The notes beneath the pieces were generated by a model. That model ran no database searches, was not told the DNA's origin, and saw only the letters and a list, made by a program, of their open reading frames with translations. This document shows, one piece after another, positions 25,958-33,695 of a DNA stretch of 64,000 nucleotides (the first letter of the stretch is position 1; each line of letters starts with the position of its first letter). Source of the DNA: Poriferisodalis sp965221945 (GTDB lineage Bacteria > Actinomycetota > Acidimicrobiia > Acidimicrobiales > Poriferisodalaceae); contig NZ_OZ244925.1 in NCBI RefSeq assembly GCF_965221945.1, positions 682,001-746,000 of the forward strand, read 5' to 3'. The position numbers and the translations under genes were made by a program.

Positions 25958-26530
25958 ATGAGCGAAACCATCAAGAAGCGCAGCACTGCGGTCACGCCTC
26001 GGGGCCTAAACCACCTAGTGCTGAACGTCCGCAATATGGAGGAGTCGCATCACTTCTGGTGCAACCTGCTGGGCTTCAGGCAGGTCGGCGCCTTGGATTC
26101 GGAGAAGTATGACGTCCCCCCCGTGAAGATGCAGTTCTACAGCGGTGTGATCGATGATGTGAATCACCACGACGTTGCCTTGGTCGAGCTTCCGAACCTT
26201 CCGGCGCCGCCCGAGCAGTGGGACATGTTCGAGAGCGCATGCGCGGTGAACCACATCGCCATCTCCTATCCCGACCGGGAGTCCTGGTTGGAGCAGGTGC
26301 AGTTCCTCAAGGAGAACGACGTCCCGATGAACCTGCGAGTCGACCATGGCATGACCCACAGCGTCTACGTCAACGATCCCAACGGCTACGGCGTCGAAGT
26401 GCTCTACGAGCTGCCGGCCGAGGTCTGGGATCACGACATCAACGGTGCGCTCAACTACGCCAAGATTCTGCCCGAAGAAGACCTGCTGGTCGATACCACC
26501 GAGTACGAGACCAACTTCGACGCCAGCTGA
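25958..26530 (+). CDS. VOC-family (extradiol dioxygenase/glyoxalase fold) protein
   Basis: 190 residues. The ATG is preceded by GGGGGTAG. Metal ligands expected for a VOC pair are visible: GLNHLVLNV (His19), VNHIAISYPD (His about 102) and NGYGVEVLYE (Glu about 149). FWCNLLGFRQVGALDS is the typical first strand-helix unit. Single-module-pair proteins of this size include extradiol dioxygenases acting on catechols and other ring-cleaving or isomerising enzymes. With the HpaB-type hydroxylase and quinone oxidoreductase nearby, a role in aromatic degradation is plausible. Confidence 0.8.
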   Translation: MSETIKKRSTAVTPRGLNHLVLNVRNMEESHHFWCNLLGFRQVGALDSEKYDVPPVKMQFYSGVIDDVNHHDVALVELPNLPAPPEQWDMFESACAVNHIAISYPDRESWLEQVQFLKENDVPMNLRVDHGMTHSVYVNDPNGYGVEVLYELPAEVWDHDINGALNYAKILPEEDLLVDTTEYETNFDAS

Positions 26531-26610
26531 GTTCGGCCAGGTCCGGCTTGCCTCGTCACGTCCAACCGCGCCACAACCCCGTGACCGTGGCGCGTTCGTA
26601 GGAGATCCCG

Positions 26611-27585
26611 ATGCGCGCAATACGAGTAACTGAACCGGGCGGTCCCGAGGCCCTCGTTTGGACCGAAGTCGACGACCCAGTCGCCGAGGCGGGGACGCTC
26701 GTCGTCGACATCGACGCGGCCGGCGTCAACTTCATCGACACCTATCATCGCAGCGGTCTGTACCCGATGCCGTTGCCGTTCATTGCCGGTGTCGAAGGCG
26801 CGGGCATCGTTGCGGAGGTCGGCGAGGGCGTCGAAGGGCTCGCTGTCGGCGACCGGGTGGCATGGACCTCGAGCATCGGCTCGTACGCCCAGAGGGCCCA
26901 GGTGCCGGCTCGGGTGGCGGTCGTGCTGCCCGATGGGGTCAGCACCGAGTTGGGTGCCGCGACGATGTTGCAGGGCATGACCGCTCACTTCCTGGCGTGC
27001 TCGACCTTCCCGCTGGAGTCGGGCCATCGATGCCTGATCCACGCTGGCGCCGGCGGTGTTGGACTCCTGCTCATTCAGATTGCGAAGATGCGGGGCGCCG
27101 AGGTCTTCACGACGGTCGGCACGCAGGACAAGGCCGAGCTGGCCACCGGCGCCGGCGCCGATCACGTCATCAACTACCGCGACGAAGACTTCGGCGACGC
27201 TGTCGAACGGATCGCCGGTCCCCGGCCGCTCGACGTGATCTACGACGGGGTCGGCGCTGACACGTTCGACCGGGGCTTGGAGGTCCTGCGGCCGCGGGGG
27301 ACAATGGCCACGTTCGGCAACGCATCGGGACCGGTGCCGCCGATGGCTCCGCTGCGGCTGTCAACGGGTGGATCGCTGTTTCTGACGCGGCCGACGCTCG
27401 CCGATCACACCGCGACCCGCGACGAGCTCGAAGGTCGCGCCAACGACCTGTTCGGATGGATCGCCGAAGGTCGCCTCGATGTGCGCATCGGTGCGCGCTT
27501 CCCCTTGGCCGACGCGCGCAGCGCGCACGAGGCCCTGCAAGGCAGGGCAACGACCGGCAAGGTCCTGCTCATTCCCTCAGCCTGA
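26611..27585 (+). CDS. NADPH:quinone oxidoreductase (zinc-independent MDR family)
   Basis: 324 residues, the usual length. FIDTYHRSGLYPMPLPFIAG is the family opening, and LIHAGAGGVGLLLIQIAK near 145 is the nucleotide-binding glycine-rich motif. No zinc-binding cysteines are present. The enzyme should reduce quinones with NADPH in one- or two-electron steps. It follows the VOC gene by 80 bases and may be co-transcribed. The last 148 codons are duplicated, with about 12% difference, at 33158-33600 beyond a 5.5-kb island. The last 49 bases of the shared part (27529-27577) are identical in both copies. Confidence 0.92.
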   Translation: MRAIRVTEPGGPEALVWTEVDDPVAEAGTLVVDIDAAGVNFIDTYHRSGLYPMPLPFIAGVEGAGIVAEVGEGVEGLAVGDRVAWTSSIGSYAQRAQVPARVAVVLPDGVSTELGAATMLQGMTAHFLACSTFPLESGHRCLIHAGAGGVGLLLIQIAKMRGAEVFTTVGTQDKAELATGAGADHVINYRDEDFGDAVERIAGPRPLDVIYDGVGADTFDRGLEVLRPRGTMATFGNASGPVPPMAPLRLSTGGSLFLTRPTLADHTATRDELEGRANDLFGWIAEGRLDVRIGARFPLADARSAHEALQGRATTGKVLLIPSA

Positions 27586-27837
27586 ATCCACCGCGGTGTT
27601 CGCGGTGCCCGTGGGCACTGCGCTCAGGCTGCTCCGGACCTTGCTGCTGCCCGCCGTGCTGGCAGCTGACCTGACTGAGCGACTATCCATCACGGCAGGC
27701 TGCCCAGCTGTCCAAACGGGCGGCCCGGTGAAGTAGCAACCTGGGCGCCCTCGGGGCAGCGGTTGCGGATGAGTCGCCGTGACATAAGAACCACTATCAA
27801 CAGGCGAACTTCAGCCGGGGGAGTGGCCGCGGGAGCT

Positions 27838-28245
27838 TCAGCCGTCGCCGGCTGTTTGTTCCTGAGGTGGGGCTCCTCGCCGGCGTTCTCGGAACTCTCG
27901 CCAGTGACGAGTGATCGAACTCCAAGTATGGCCGGCGTGGCTCAGCTTGTAGTCCACGCGCTCCCAGAGACGGCTTGCGGCTGAAGCGACGTCGGTGCGA
28001 TTGCACTTGCGCCCGATGCTCTGGCAGTGAGTCGTCGCACCGAGCCACAGCGCAGGCGCCGTCCGACTCACGAGCTGCGTAGGCCGCGGGTTGCTTTGCC
28101 CGTGGTCAGCGGGTCCATCAGCTCGTTGAATCGCTTGCTGCGTGCTGAGTGCAGTATCTCCCGAATCCCGCCGCCACAGACGCCATGCAGCCACCGGCAC
28201 CGCCAAGAAGAGCACGAGTCCCAAGACCGACCAGGCAATTGCCAC
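27838..28245 (-). CDS. Hypothetical membrane-anchored protein
   Basis: 135 residues from a GTG at 28245 that shares a base with the stop of the upstream gene (TAGTG), the same kind of coupling seen elsewhere in this window. Residues 1-24 form a strong hydrophobic helix (VAIAWSVLGLVLFLAVPVAA) followed by WRLWRR, so the rest faces the cytoplasm. The tail is hydrophilic with DYKLSHAGHTWSSITRHWRE. No family recognised. It appears to be an accessory partner of the 214-residue protein upstream. Confidence 0.5.
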   Translation of the reverse strand: MAIAWSVLGLVLFLAVPVAAWRLWRRDSGDTALSTQQAIQRADGPADHGQSNPRPTQLVSRTAPALWLGATTHCQSIGRKCNRTDVASAASRLWERVDYKLSHAGHTWSSITRHWREFRERRRGAPPQEQTAGDG

Positions 28246-28889
28246 TACCTGCGGGTTAAGCTCCCATTGGCTCCCCGCGGCCCCAGCAAGGCGTCCTCGG
28301 GCACGTCGCCCAGCGCAGCCGAGCCGTTCTGGAATCGGCTCCTTGGGGCCGCAGCAACTGCGTCGAATCGCAGCCACGCAGGATTTCGGTCTCCTTCGTC
28401 GGCCAGCATGAACTTGCCGCTGGTTCGCACTGTCACGCATTGAGCTTCCCCTTGTGCCTGGTCGTCGTCGAGATCTCGGACAGCCACTGTCCGATAACCA
28501 CCCGACCCGCCGCGCCGAAGGGCTTTCACAAGAGAAGCAGCGCGCTCGCCGTCGTCGAGCACAACGCGCAGATGGTCGCCTGGCCCGAGCGCACCACAGC
28601 CGATCTCACTCTCATCTCTCATACCGGTGACTGCCTTGCACAAGAACACCGACTTCCGTGTCCGTGGTGTCACGAACAGAAACCCGTACACGCCCAACAG
28701 CGCCCGAACGATCCTGAAGCGTGATCCCGCGAACTGAGTCGGGACCACGCCCCATTCCTCCACGACCTGTGCGTCGAGCGTCGCGATCGGCACGATGCGC
28801 CGGGCCGCCTGCCACTCGCGCAGTCCCCGGATCAAGATCTCAACAGCTGCGACCGCGCCGGCGATCGCCACGACATTCTGCAGCGTCAT
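28245..28889 (-). CDS. Hypothetical membrane-anchored protein
   Basis: 214 residues. An N-terminal hydrophobic helix (VVAIAGAVAAVEILIRGL) anchors it, and GSRFRIVRALLGVYGFLFVT (about 56-75) may be a second membrane or buried segment. The rest is soluble with an acidic patch VRDLDDDQAQGEAQC. No catalytic motif is seen. It is the first gene of a two-gene leftward unit at the left side of the island that follows the quinone oxidoreductase gene. Confidence 0.6.
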   Translation of the reverse strand: MTLQNVVAIAGAVAAVEILIRGLREWQAARRIVPIATLDAQVVEEWGVVPTQFAGSRFRIVRALLGVYGFLFVTPRTRKSVFLCKAVTGMRDESEIGCGALGPGDHLRVVLDDGERAASLVKALRRGGSGGYRTVAVRDLDDDQAQGEAQCVTVRTSGKFMLADEGDRNPAWLRFDAVAAAPRSRFQNGSAALGDVPEDALLGPRGANGSLTRR

Positions 28890-28981
28890 GTCCCAAGGAT
28901 TGTCGCTTCGGCATCCTCGATCCTTGATGCAGCGGTTACCGGCACCGACGAGTCCGGACTACCGCACTACAGGCTGCTCCT

Positions 28982-29256
28982 TCATGCTGCGAGCTGGAGC
29001 TTCGTGCGCAGATGTTCCATGCCGCGGTCGCCCTTGATTCGATTGCACGAGCCGCACAGCATCTGCAGGTTGCTGATGTGGTCGCTGTGTCCTTGAACTC
29101 CGCGCTGGCGGCTCTACTGCCGATCGGCGCCGCGTAGTCGGTCTTAGAGTTGAACGGCGGGCCGAGATCGACAAGATCGACCATCTCGCTGTTCATGCCC
29201 CGCATCACGTGCAGGTTGTCACCCGTCCAGATCGTCTTGTCGACCCAATTCTCGCG
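28982..29256 (-). pseudogene. DNA methyltransferase remnant with its middle deleted
   Basis: The minus strand reads ENWVDKTIWTGDNLHVMRGM, then VDLVDLGPPFNSKTDY and AAPIGSRAASAEFKDT. This is the N-terminal end of site-specific DNA methyltransferases (motif IV is normally DPPF; here GPPF). It is joined directly, in another frame, to DHISNLQMLCGSCNRIKGDR and a normal C-terminus (MEHLRTKLQLAA). Full-length relatives carry several hundred residues between these parts, including the FxGxG SAM site and an HNH-like zinc module of which only the end remains. The gene is therefore non-functional. Its left junction lies at a run of nine G (29256-29264). Confidence 0.88.
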
Positions 29257-29264
29257 GGGGGGGG

Positions 29265-29483
29265 TCAGCGTGCCGGCACCGGTCCCGCGAATAGCGCCGC
29301 GAGCCCGCTCATCTCGTCGCCAGCTGCTTCGCTGAACGCCAGCGCGTGCGTGCGCCAGAAAGCACGCCAGCCCGGCAGCATCCCTCCGAGCTGCCGGTAC
29401 GAGGCCGCCGCCTGGCGTACCTCGTCAGGCGTTGTCGCCAGCCGCTTGCGGGTTTCCTCGACTGTGACGGTCACCGTGCCCAT
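29265..29483 (-). CDS. Small hypothetical protein
   Basis: 72 residues, helical: VEETRKRLATTPDEVRQAAA, then YRQLGGMLPGWRAFWRTHAL. It ends at the run of G that marks the methyltransferase remnant, and follows a 64-residue frame with a 9-base gap, so the pair may form one unit. No family recognised. Coding status is moderately likely from composition alone. Confidence 0.4.
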   Translation of the reverse strand: MGTVTVTVEETRKRLATTPDEVRQAAASYRQLGGMLPGWRAFWRTHALAFSEAAGDEMSGLAALFAGPVPAR

Positions 29484-29492
29484 GATCGGCAG

Positions 29493-29687
29493 CTACGTGT
29501 CCTGCGACCCGCCGTCAGACGCTCCGCTGCCAGACGTTTCGCCGGCCTCGGACGGGGGCGGCTGGTACGCGCCCTTGGGGACGTCCTGAGGTCCGGCTGA
29601 GCCGCTCGGCGTGTAGCCGAGGCCGTCCTGGCCCCTGCGTTCCTGGGTCCGGCTTGCGCCGCTGTCATTGTCCTTCCGGCCTGCCAT
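29493..29687 (-). CDS. Small hypothetical protein, low complexity
   Basis: 64 residues rich in Gly, Ser, Gln and Asp (LGYTPSGSAGPQDVPKGAYQ). It looks disordered. It starts with ATG and lies immediately upstream of the 72-residue frame. No strong ribosome site and no known family; it could be non-coding. Confidence 0.35.
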   Translation of the reverse strand: MAGRKDNDSGASRTQERRGQDGLGYTPSGSAGPQDVPKGAYQPPPSEAGETSGSGASDGGSQDT

Positions 29688-29727
29688 CGCCGCCTCCGGC
29701 TGTCGTGGGGTCTATGGGTACGAACTC

Positions 29728-30354
29728 TTACGACTCGATGTCGCTGCGCTGGAGCAGTATCCCTCCCTGAGTCTCGAAGGGAACGCCGTCGTGCAGAACT
29801 GGGGACCCGTCGTCCTGATTGAACAGGATCGCCCGGGCGAGGTAGAGATCCCGATCCGCCTCGTCAGTCGCAGCCCATGACGTCACCGGCGCGTGTTTCA
29901 CATAGAGGCCGCCCACCCACCGGCCGTTGCGGAGCCGGCAACGAACGAAACCCGCCTGTCGCGTCTCGAAGACGTGGTCCCAAGCCGTCGGTTCGCGGTT
30001 TCCGCCCAGCACCTTGCGCATTCGAGATGGATGTCTGACCGTAAGCCATCCCAGCATCCAGCCGATGCCGTAGGGCACCACGACAAAGGTGACCGGTACG
30101 ACGTTGAGCCACCAAGGCACCGGCTCTCGGCCAATCAGCTCGTCCCAATACTCGGCGGCAAGCCACCGCCATAGTGCAAATCCGGCCCCCAGCCACAGCC
30201 CTGAGAACAACAGCAACCGCAGCACCCAGTCGCGGCCGCGCCTTCCGTAACGAACCGAGTGCCACTCGAAGCCCGAGGCCGCAGCTGCGCCCGGCACCAA
30301 CAAGACAAACGCCGCCGCCACAGTCCGCACGATTGTTTCGAGCTCCGGCAGCAC
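29728..30354 (-). CDS. DUF6338-like membrane protein
   Basis: 208 residues from a GTG with GGAGG four bases upstream. Hydrophobic segments lie at about 8-27, 45-65 and 82-104. The C-terminal soluble part contains AWDHVFETRQAGFVRCRLRN, then GRWVGGLYVKHAPVTSWA, matching the pattern W-(D/E)-x(2)-F plus a 'dG-x-x-x-G-x-Y' strand pair of DUF6338 proteins, and ends with an ILLQRSDIES motif. Such proteins occur in actinobacterial accessory regions and their role is unknown. Family name given from recalled pattern. Confidence 0.65.
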   Translation of the reverse strand: MLPELETIVRTVAAAFVLLVPGAAAASGFEWHSVRYGRRGRDWVLRLLLFSGLWLGAGFALWRWLAAEYWDELIGREPVPWWLNVVPVTFVVVPYGIGWMLGWLTVRHPSRMRKVLGGNREPTAWDHVFETRQAGFVRCRLRNGRWVGGLYVKHAPVTSWAATDEADRDLYLARAILFNQDDGSPVLHDGVPFETQGGILLQRSDIES

Positions 30355-30383
30355 TTGGCCTCCCTACAGTCGCCCGGAACAGG

Positions 30384-30569
30384 TTGGCAGCCGACGGTCC
30401 TCGCCGTCGCCATCCCTGGCCCGAAGCGAGCGGCCTCCGGCATGGCACCCGCTACGGCTACCGAGTCAAGGAGTGCCGCTGCGACGAGTGCCGCGCATCG
30501 AACGCTGCGTGGCGTCGCGCTGAACGACACGCCGCCAGGACACGAGAAGCGGACAGCGATCGAAGCTAG
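30384..30569 (+). CDS. Short phage-type hypothetical protein with CRCDECR motif
   Basis: The frame ends at 30569 and contains SGLRHGTRYGYRVKECRCDE followed by CRASNAAWRRAERHAAR. HGTRYGY-(R/x)-x-K-x-CRC-x-x-CR-x-AN is a pattern I associate with small proteins in actinobacterial phages and prophages, probably a zinc knuckle. No ATG opens the frame nearby. A TTG at 30384 is one possible start, so the N-terminus is uncertain. It overlaps the antisense 5' end of no other gene. Confidence 0.4.
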   Translation: MAADGPRRRHPWPEASGLRHGTRYGYRVKECRCDECRASNAAWRRAERHAARTREADSDRS

Positions 30570-30656
30570 GGGCACTAGTCGCCGTCAATAGGCGCGCCGC
30601 ACCCGACGTGACCGGTTGCTCGATCTGCTCACAACGCTGTCTCTAGACTCGGTGCT

Positions 30657-30968
30657 GTGACCGTTACGCGCTTCTGGCGCCCTGTGGAGATACCCGATGA
30701 TCACGGGGATCGCCCTGCCGCGGTCCGGACCGGGCGCGTGAAGCTGCCGAATCACATTGCATGGAGCGGCCAAGGCGAGTACGACCTCGACGACCCGCGG
30801 GGTCGGGCCCATGTGTACGAGCTGGTCATGACTGAAGGCAACGAGGATGACGTGCGCACCTACATCGACCTCGAGGTGCTGCTGGGAATGTGGGACACGA
30901 TGTGGCTCGCCCCCCACGTCCGCGAGCAGTGGGCGGAGCACCTGCGTTCGCGTGGCCTGATCTCCTAG
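30657..30968 (+). CDS. Partner protein of AbiEii-like cassette 1
   Basis: 103 residues, highly charged and compact: HIAWSGQGEYDLDDPRGRAH, then VYELVMTEGNEDDVRTYIDL, then LAPHVREQWAEHLRSRGLIS. The same motifs (HIAWS, YDLDD, EG-x(3)-DVR-(T/Y)-(Y/F)-ID, LAPHVRE-x-W) occur in the protein at 32606-32962. Each gene sits immediately before an AbiEii-type nucleotidyltransferase gene, so it is probably the antitoxin or cognate partner. It lacks the winged-helix region of AbiEi antitoxins. The gap to the next gene is three bases. Function is inferred from position. Confidence 0.75.
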   Translation: MTVTRFWRPVEIPDDHGDRPAAVRTGRVKLPNHIAWSGQGEYDLDDPRGRAHVYELVMTEGNEDDVRTYIDLEVLLGMWDTMWLAPHVREQWAEHLRSRGLIS

Positions 30969-30971
30969 AGC

Positions 30972-31601
30972 GTGCTCACTGCCCTGCAGGAGCGAATCTG
31001 CCGACTCGTCGGCTCCCTGCCCGACGCCGAGTCAGCGGCTCTCGCCGGCGGGGGCGCTCTCATCGTCCACGGAATCGTTGACCGAGGGACCACAGACCTC
31101 GACTTCTTCTCCACCGACATCGCCGATGTGAGACCCACCGCCCAAGCAGTGCACACCGCACTCGAGCACGAAGGCCTCCACGTCGAGGTGCGCCGCGGCG
31201 GAGCAATTTTGGTGCGCCTGGAAGTCACCGACGGCCACGACCGCACCGCCGTCGACTTTGGCCCCTCACGGCGGGCGTTCCCCCCGGTTCTCGCAGAGAC
31301 CGGGCAGGTCCTCACGCCCGAGGACCTCGCCGGCGACAAGATGGCTGCCCTGTTCAGCCGCGCCGCTGCACGCGACTTCGTCGACGTCTACGCCTTGTCG
31401 GCGCGCTTCAGCCGGTCCCAGCTCTACGAACTCGCCAAGGACAAAGACACCGGCTTCGTCCTCGAGCGCCTCCACGACGCCCTCGGCACCTTCGAGCACC
31501 GCTACCGCCAGGACTTCCCCGTCTCCGATGACGACTACGAACGCCTGCGAACCTGGGTGCACAGCTGGCGCGCCGACCTGCCGTCCCCCCACCAACACTG
31601 A
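30972..31601 (+). CDS. AbiEii-like nucleotidyltransferase, cassette 1
   Basis: 209 residues from a GTG start three bases after the partner gene. The polymerase-beta-type motif is clear: ALAGGGALIVHGIVDRGTTD followed by LDFFS, with the Asp pair of the metal site in TTDLDF. PEDLAGDKMAALFSRAAARD and FVDVYAL match the distal Asp/Lys and RD-x-x-D region of AbiEii toxins. AbiEii proteins attach nucleotides to tRNA or other acceptors and block growth in type IV toxin-antitoxin and phage-exclusion systems. It ends in a short histidine-rich tail (SPHQH). Confidence 0.85.
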   Translation: MLTALQERICRLVGSLPDAESAALAGGGALIVHGIVDRGTTDLDFFSTDIADVRPTAQAVHTALEHEGLHVEVRRGGAILVRLEVTDGHDRTAVDFGPSRRAFPPVLAETGQVLTPEDLAGDKMAALFSRAAARDFVDVYALSARFSRSQLYELAKDKDTGFVLERLHDALGTFEHRYRQDFPVSDDDYERLRTWVHSWRADLPSPHQH

Positions 31602-31938
31602 CCAGGCACAGTCGCATTCCCATTCTGCGGACCTCCGGTCCCGCAACCCCTTGCGGTCTGCTCGCCGCCTTCCGAACTTGATCCGCAGCCCGGCGGCCTA
31701 GCAGTAGTGACACGGGTCAATACGTGGCTCGGTGAACCGCTTGTGGAGCGTAAGCCACAGGCAGGCGCCGATCCATCGGGCCCTGCCGATCCGGTCCCCT
31801 TCGACGGTGTCGTACGACCAGGGCCACAACGAACCCGAACTGGATCGTGTCCGGATTCAGGCCCCACACACCCGCCTTCGATGCTTGCCCGGTCACGACC
31901 GCTCCCGTCGACCGCCTTTGGGGTGCGTCCTCACGGCG
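31602..31938. other. Gap between two converging cassettes
   Basis: 337 bases between the 3' ends of the two nucleotidyltransferase genes. No gene is recognised; minus-strand frames are low-complexity. I see no strong hairpin terminator, though one would be expected between converging genes. Confidence 0.45.
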
Positions 31939-32598
31939 TTAGAGCCCGAGTCCCCTGCGGCGACCCGGTTGTTCCCGGGCGGGGGGCTGGAGGGCTTGTC
32001 GTGCAGCATGCACGCATTCGCTCAGTCCGGTGTAGTCGTCGGTGTAGTCGGCGAATTCGGTGGCCGGTATCCGGTCGAAGTATCCCAGAGCATCTGTGAG
32101 CTGGTCGGGGGCGAAGCCGGGGTCCTTGTCGCCGGCGAGCTCGCAGAGCCGGTCGATGTCGAAGCGGTCGAGCAGGCCTCGGAAGTCGATGTAGTCGCGA
32201 GATTCGCGTCTGCCGGCGAGTGCGAGCACTTTGTCCGCTGCGAGCTCGGGCTCTGCTAGCACGAATCCTTCCTCGGTCAACCGTGCCGGCAGCATGCGGG
32301 CATCTGACGCCAGGTCGACGTAGGTCATCTCGCCGGCGTTGTTGACGCTCAGCCGTGCGAACGTGGCCCCTTCCGCGAGCCGTGCCACGTCGAAGCCTTC
32401 GTCCTCGAGGGCGGCCTGAGCGGCGTTGAGCAGGGCTTCGACGGTCTTCGGATACGACGTGAAGAAGTCGAGGTCATTCGTGGGGCGGTCTGCGATTCCG
32501 TTCACGATGATCGCTGTGCCGCCGGCAAGCGCGAACTCGGCGCACTCTGCCAACCCCGTCAGAATGCGCCGAATCTCTCGCTGCAGGTCAGTGAGCAC
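31939..32598 (-). CDS. AbiEii-like nucleotidyltransferase, cassette 2
   Basis: 219 residues from a GTG (seven bases after the partner's stop). Same layout as cassette 1: FALAGGTAIIVNGIADRPTN then DLDFFTSY, and later LAADKVLALAGRRESRDYID. Identity to the cassette 1 enzyme is moderate, so the two are old paralogues or separate arrivals, not a recent duplication. The C-terminus has an extra proline- and arginine-rich tail. Transcribed toward cassette 1. Confidence 0.85.
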   Translation of the reverse strand: MLTDLQREIRRILTGLAECAEFALAGGTAIIVNGIADRPTNDLDFFTSYPKTVEALLNAAQAALEDEGFDVARLAEGATFARLSVNNAGEMTYVDLASDARMLPARLTEEGFVLAEPELAADKVLALAGRRESRDYIDFRGLLDRFDIDRLCELAGDKDPGFAPDQLTDALGYFDRIPATEFADYTDDYTGLSECVHAARQALQPPAREQPGRRRGLGL

Positions 32599-32605
32599 CG
32601 TGCCG

Positions 32606-32962
32606 CTAGGCCAACAGGCCTTGCTCGGTCAGCCAGGCGCTCCACCGCTCCCGCACGTGCGGCGCCAGGTGAATCTCGTCCCACACCTCCACAAGGGCGT
32701 CGACGTCGATGAAGTAGCGAACGTCGGCTTCGAGGCCTTCGCTCATGACTCTGGCGTACGCACGGCAGCGCTGCTGGCGGTCGTCCAGGTCATAGACATG
32801 CGGCGGGCTCCACGCGATATGGCCCGGGAGCCGCACCACCCCGCCTGCTTTGGGCAGCGTCCGGTCCGAAGCGTCTGCGGGGATAGCGACCGGCATCCGC
32901 CCCAGCGGACGGCGCGCAGCTTCGCGCACGTCGGTCACGAGATGGCCAGCCACAATATCCAT
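32606..32962 (-). CDS. Partner protein of AbiEii-like cassette 2
   Basis: 118 residues from the ATG at 32962 (a GTG at 33004 is an in-frame alternative). It aligns with the cassette 1 partner: VAIPADASDR, LPGHIAWSPPHVYDLDD, VMSEGLEADVRYFIDVDAL and LAPHVRERWSAWLTEQGLLA. The start region overlaps a perfect inverted repeat ACAATATCCATTGT (32953-32966) that could be an operator. The pairing with the nucleotidyltransferase gene is conserved in both cassettes, which is the main evidence that the two act together. Confidence 0.75.
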   Translation of the reverse strand: MDIVAGHLVTDVREAARRPLGRMPVAIPADASDRTLPKAGGVVRLPGHIAWSPPHVYDLDDRQQRCRAYARVMSEGLEADVRYFIDVDALVEVWDEIHLAPHVRERWSAWLTEQGLLA

Positions 32963-33157
32963 TGTATTGGCAGGCCCTGATCTCACGATCTGCATCAATT
33001 GCACACTGCCTACGGGCTTTTGGGCGACGCGAAGAGGTGTGGCGGGCCGCGCAGCCGCGCACGTCGATTGAGCACCTGGCGATCTGGGATCACGTTCCCG
33101 GTCGGCCTCGTCATTCTCCCCCTATGAACCAAGAACCACATGCCCCGACTACTTACG

Positions 33158-33600
33158 CCTTGGCAGCGGGCGCGGGCGCCGATCACGTCATCAACTACCG
33201 CGACGAGGATTTCGGCGACGCCGTGGAACGCATTGCCGGCCCCCGACCGCTCGACGTGGTCTTCGACGGGGTCGGCGCTGACACGTTCGAGCGAGGCCTG
33301 GAGGTCCTGCGGCCGCGGGGGACGATGGCCACCTTCGGCAACGCCTCGGGACCGGTGCCGCCGCTGGCGCCGCTGCGGTTGTCCGCCGGGGGATCGCTGT
33401 TTCTGACACGGCCGACGCTTGCTCATCACACGCTCACCCGCGACGAGCTCGAGGGCCGAGCGGGCGACCTCTTCGGATGGATCGCCGAGGGTCGCCTCGA
33501 CGTGCGCATCGGCGCCCGGTTCGCACTGTCGGACGCACGCAGCGCCCATGAGGCCCTGCAAGGCAGGGCAACGACCGGCAAGGTCCTGCTCATTCCCTAA
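33158..33600 (+). pseudogene. Truncated 3' copy of the quinone oxidoreductase gene
   Basis: Codons from GAGADHVINYRDEDFGDAVE to the end match residues about 177-322 of the gene at 26611-27585 with no insertion or deletion and roughly 12% base difference. The first half, with the glycine-rich NADPH site, is missing. Homology starts abruptly near 33158. The last 49 shared bases (33550-33598) are identical to 27529-27577, after which the sequences diverge and this copy ends in TAA. An upstream ATG at 33123 could start a 159-codon frame, but it cannot give a working enzyme. Confidence 0.92.
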
Positions 33601-33695
33601 AGTGAGTTGACTCAGTTTTAGCGCTGAACAAGACTCCCTGTCAGCGTCCTGCGTTAGTGTCGGGCCGCATCCGGGGGAACCTGACAGGGGGAGCA

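Noticed and set aside
27838..28440. Longer version of the 135-residue membrane protein starting at 28440
   Set aside because: The first 65 codons are arginine- and cysteine-rich and overlap the upstream gene; the GTG at 28245 gives a normal membrane anchor and coupled start.
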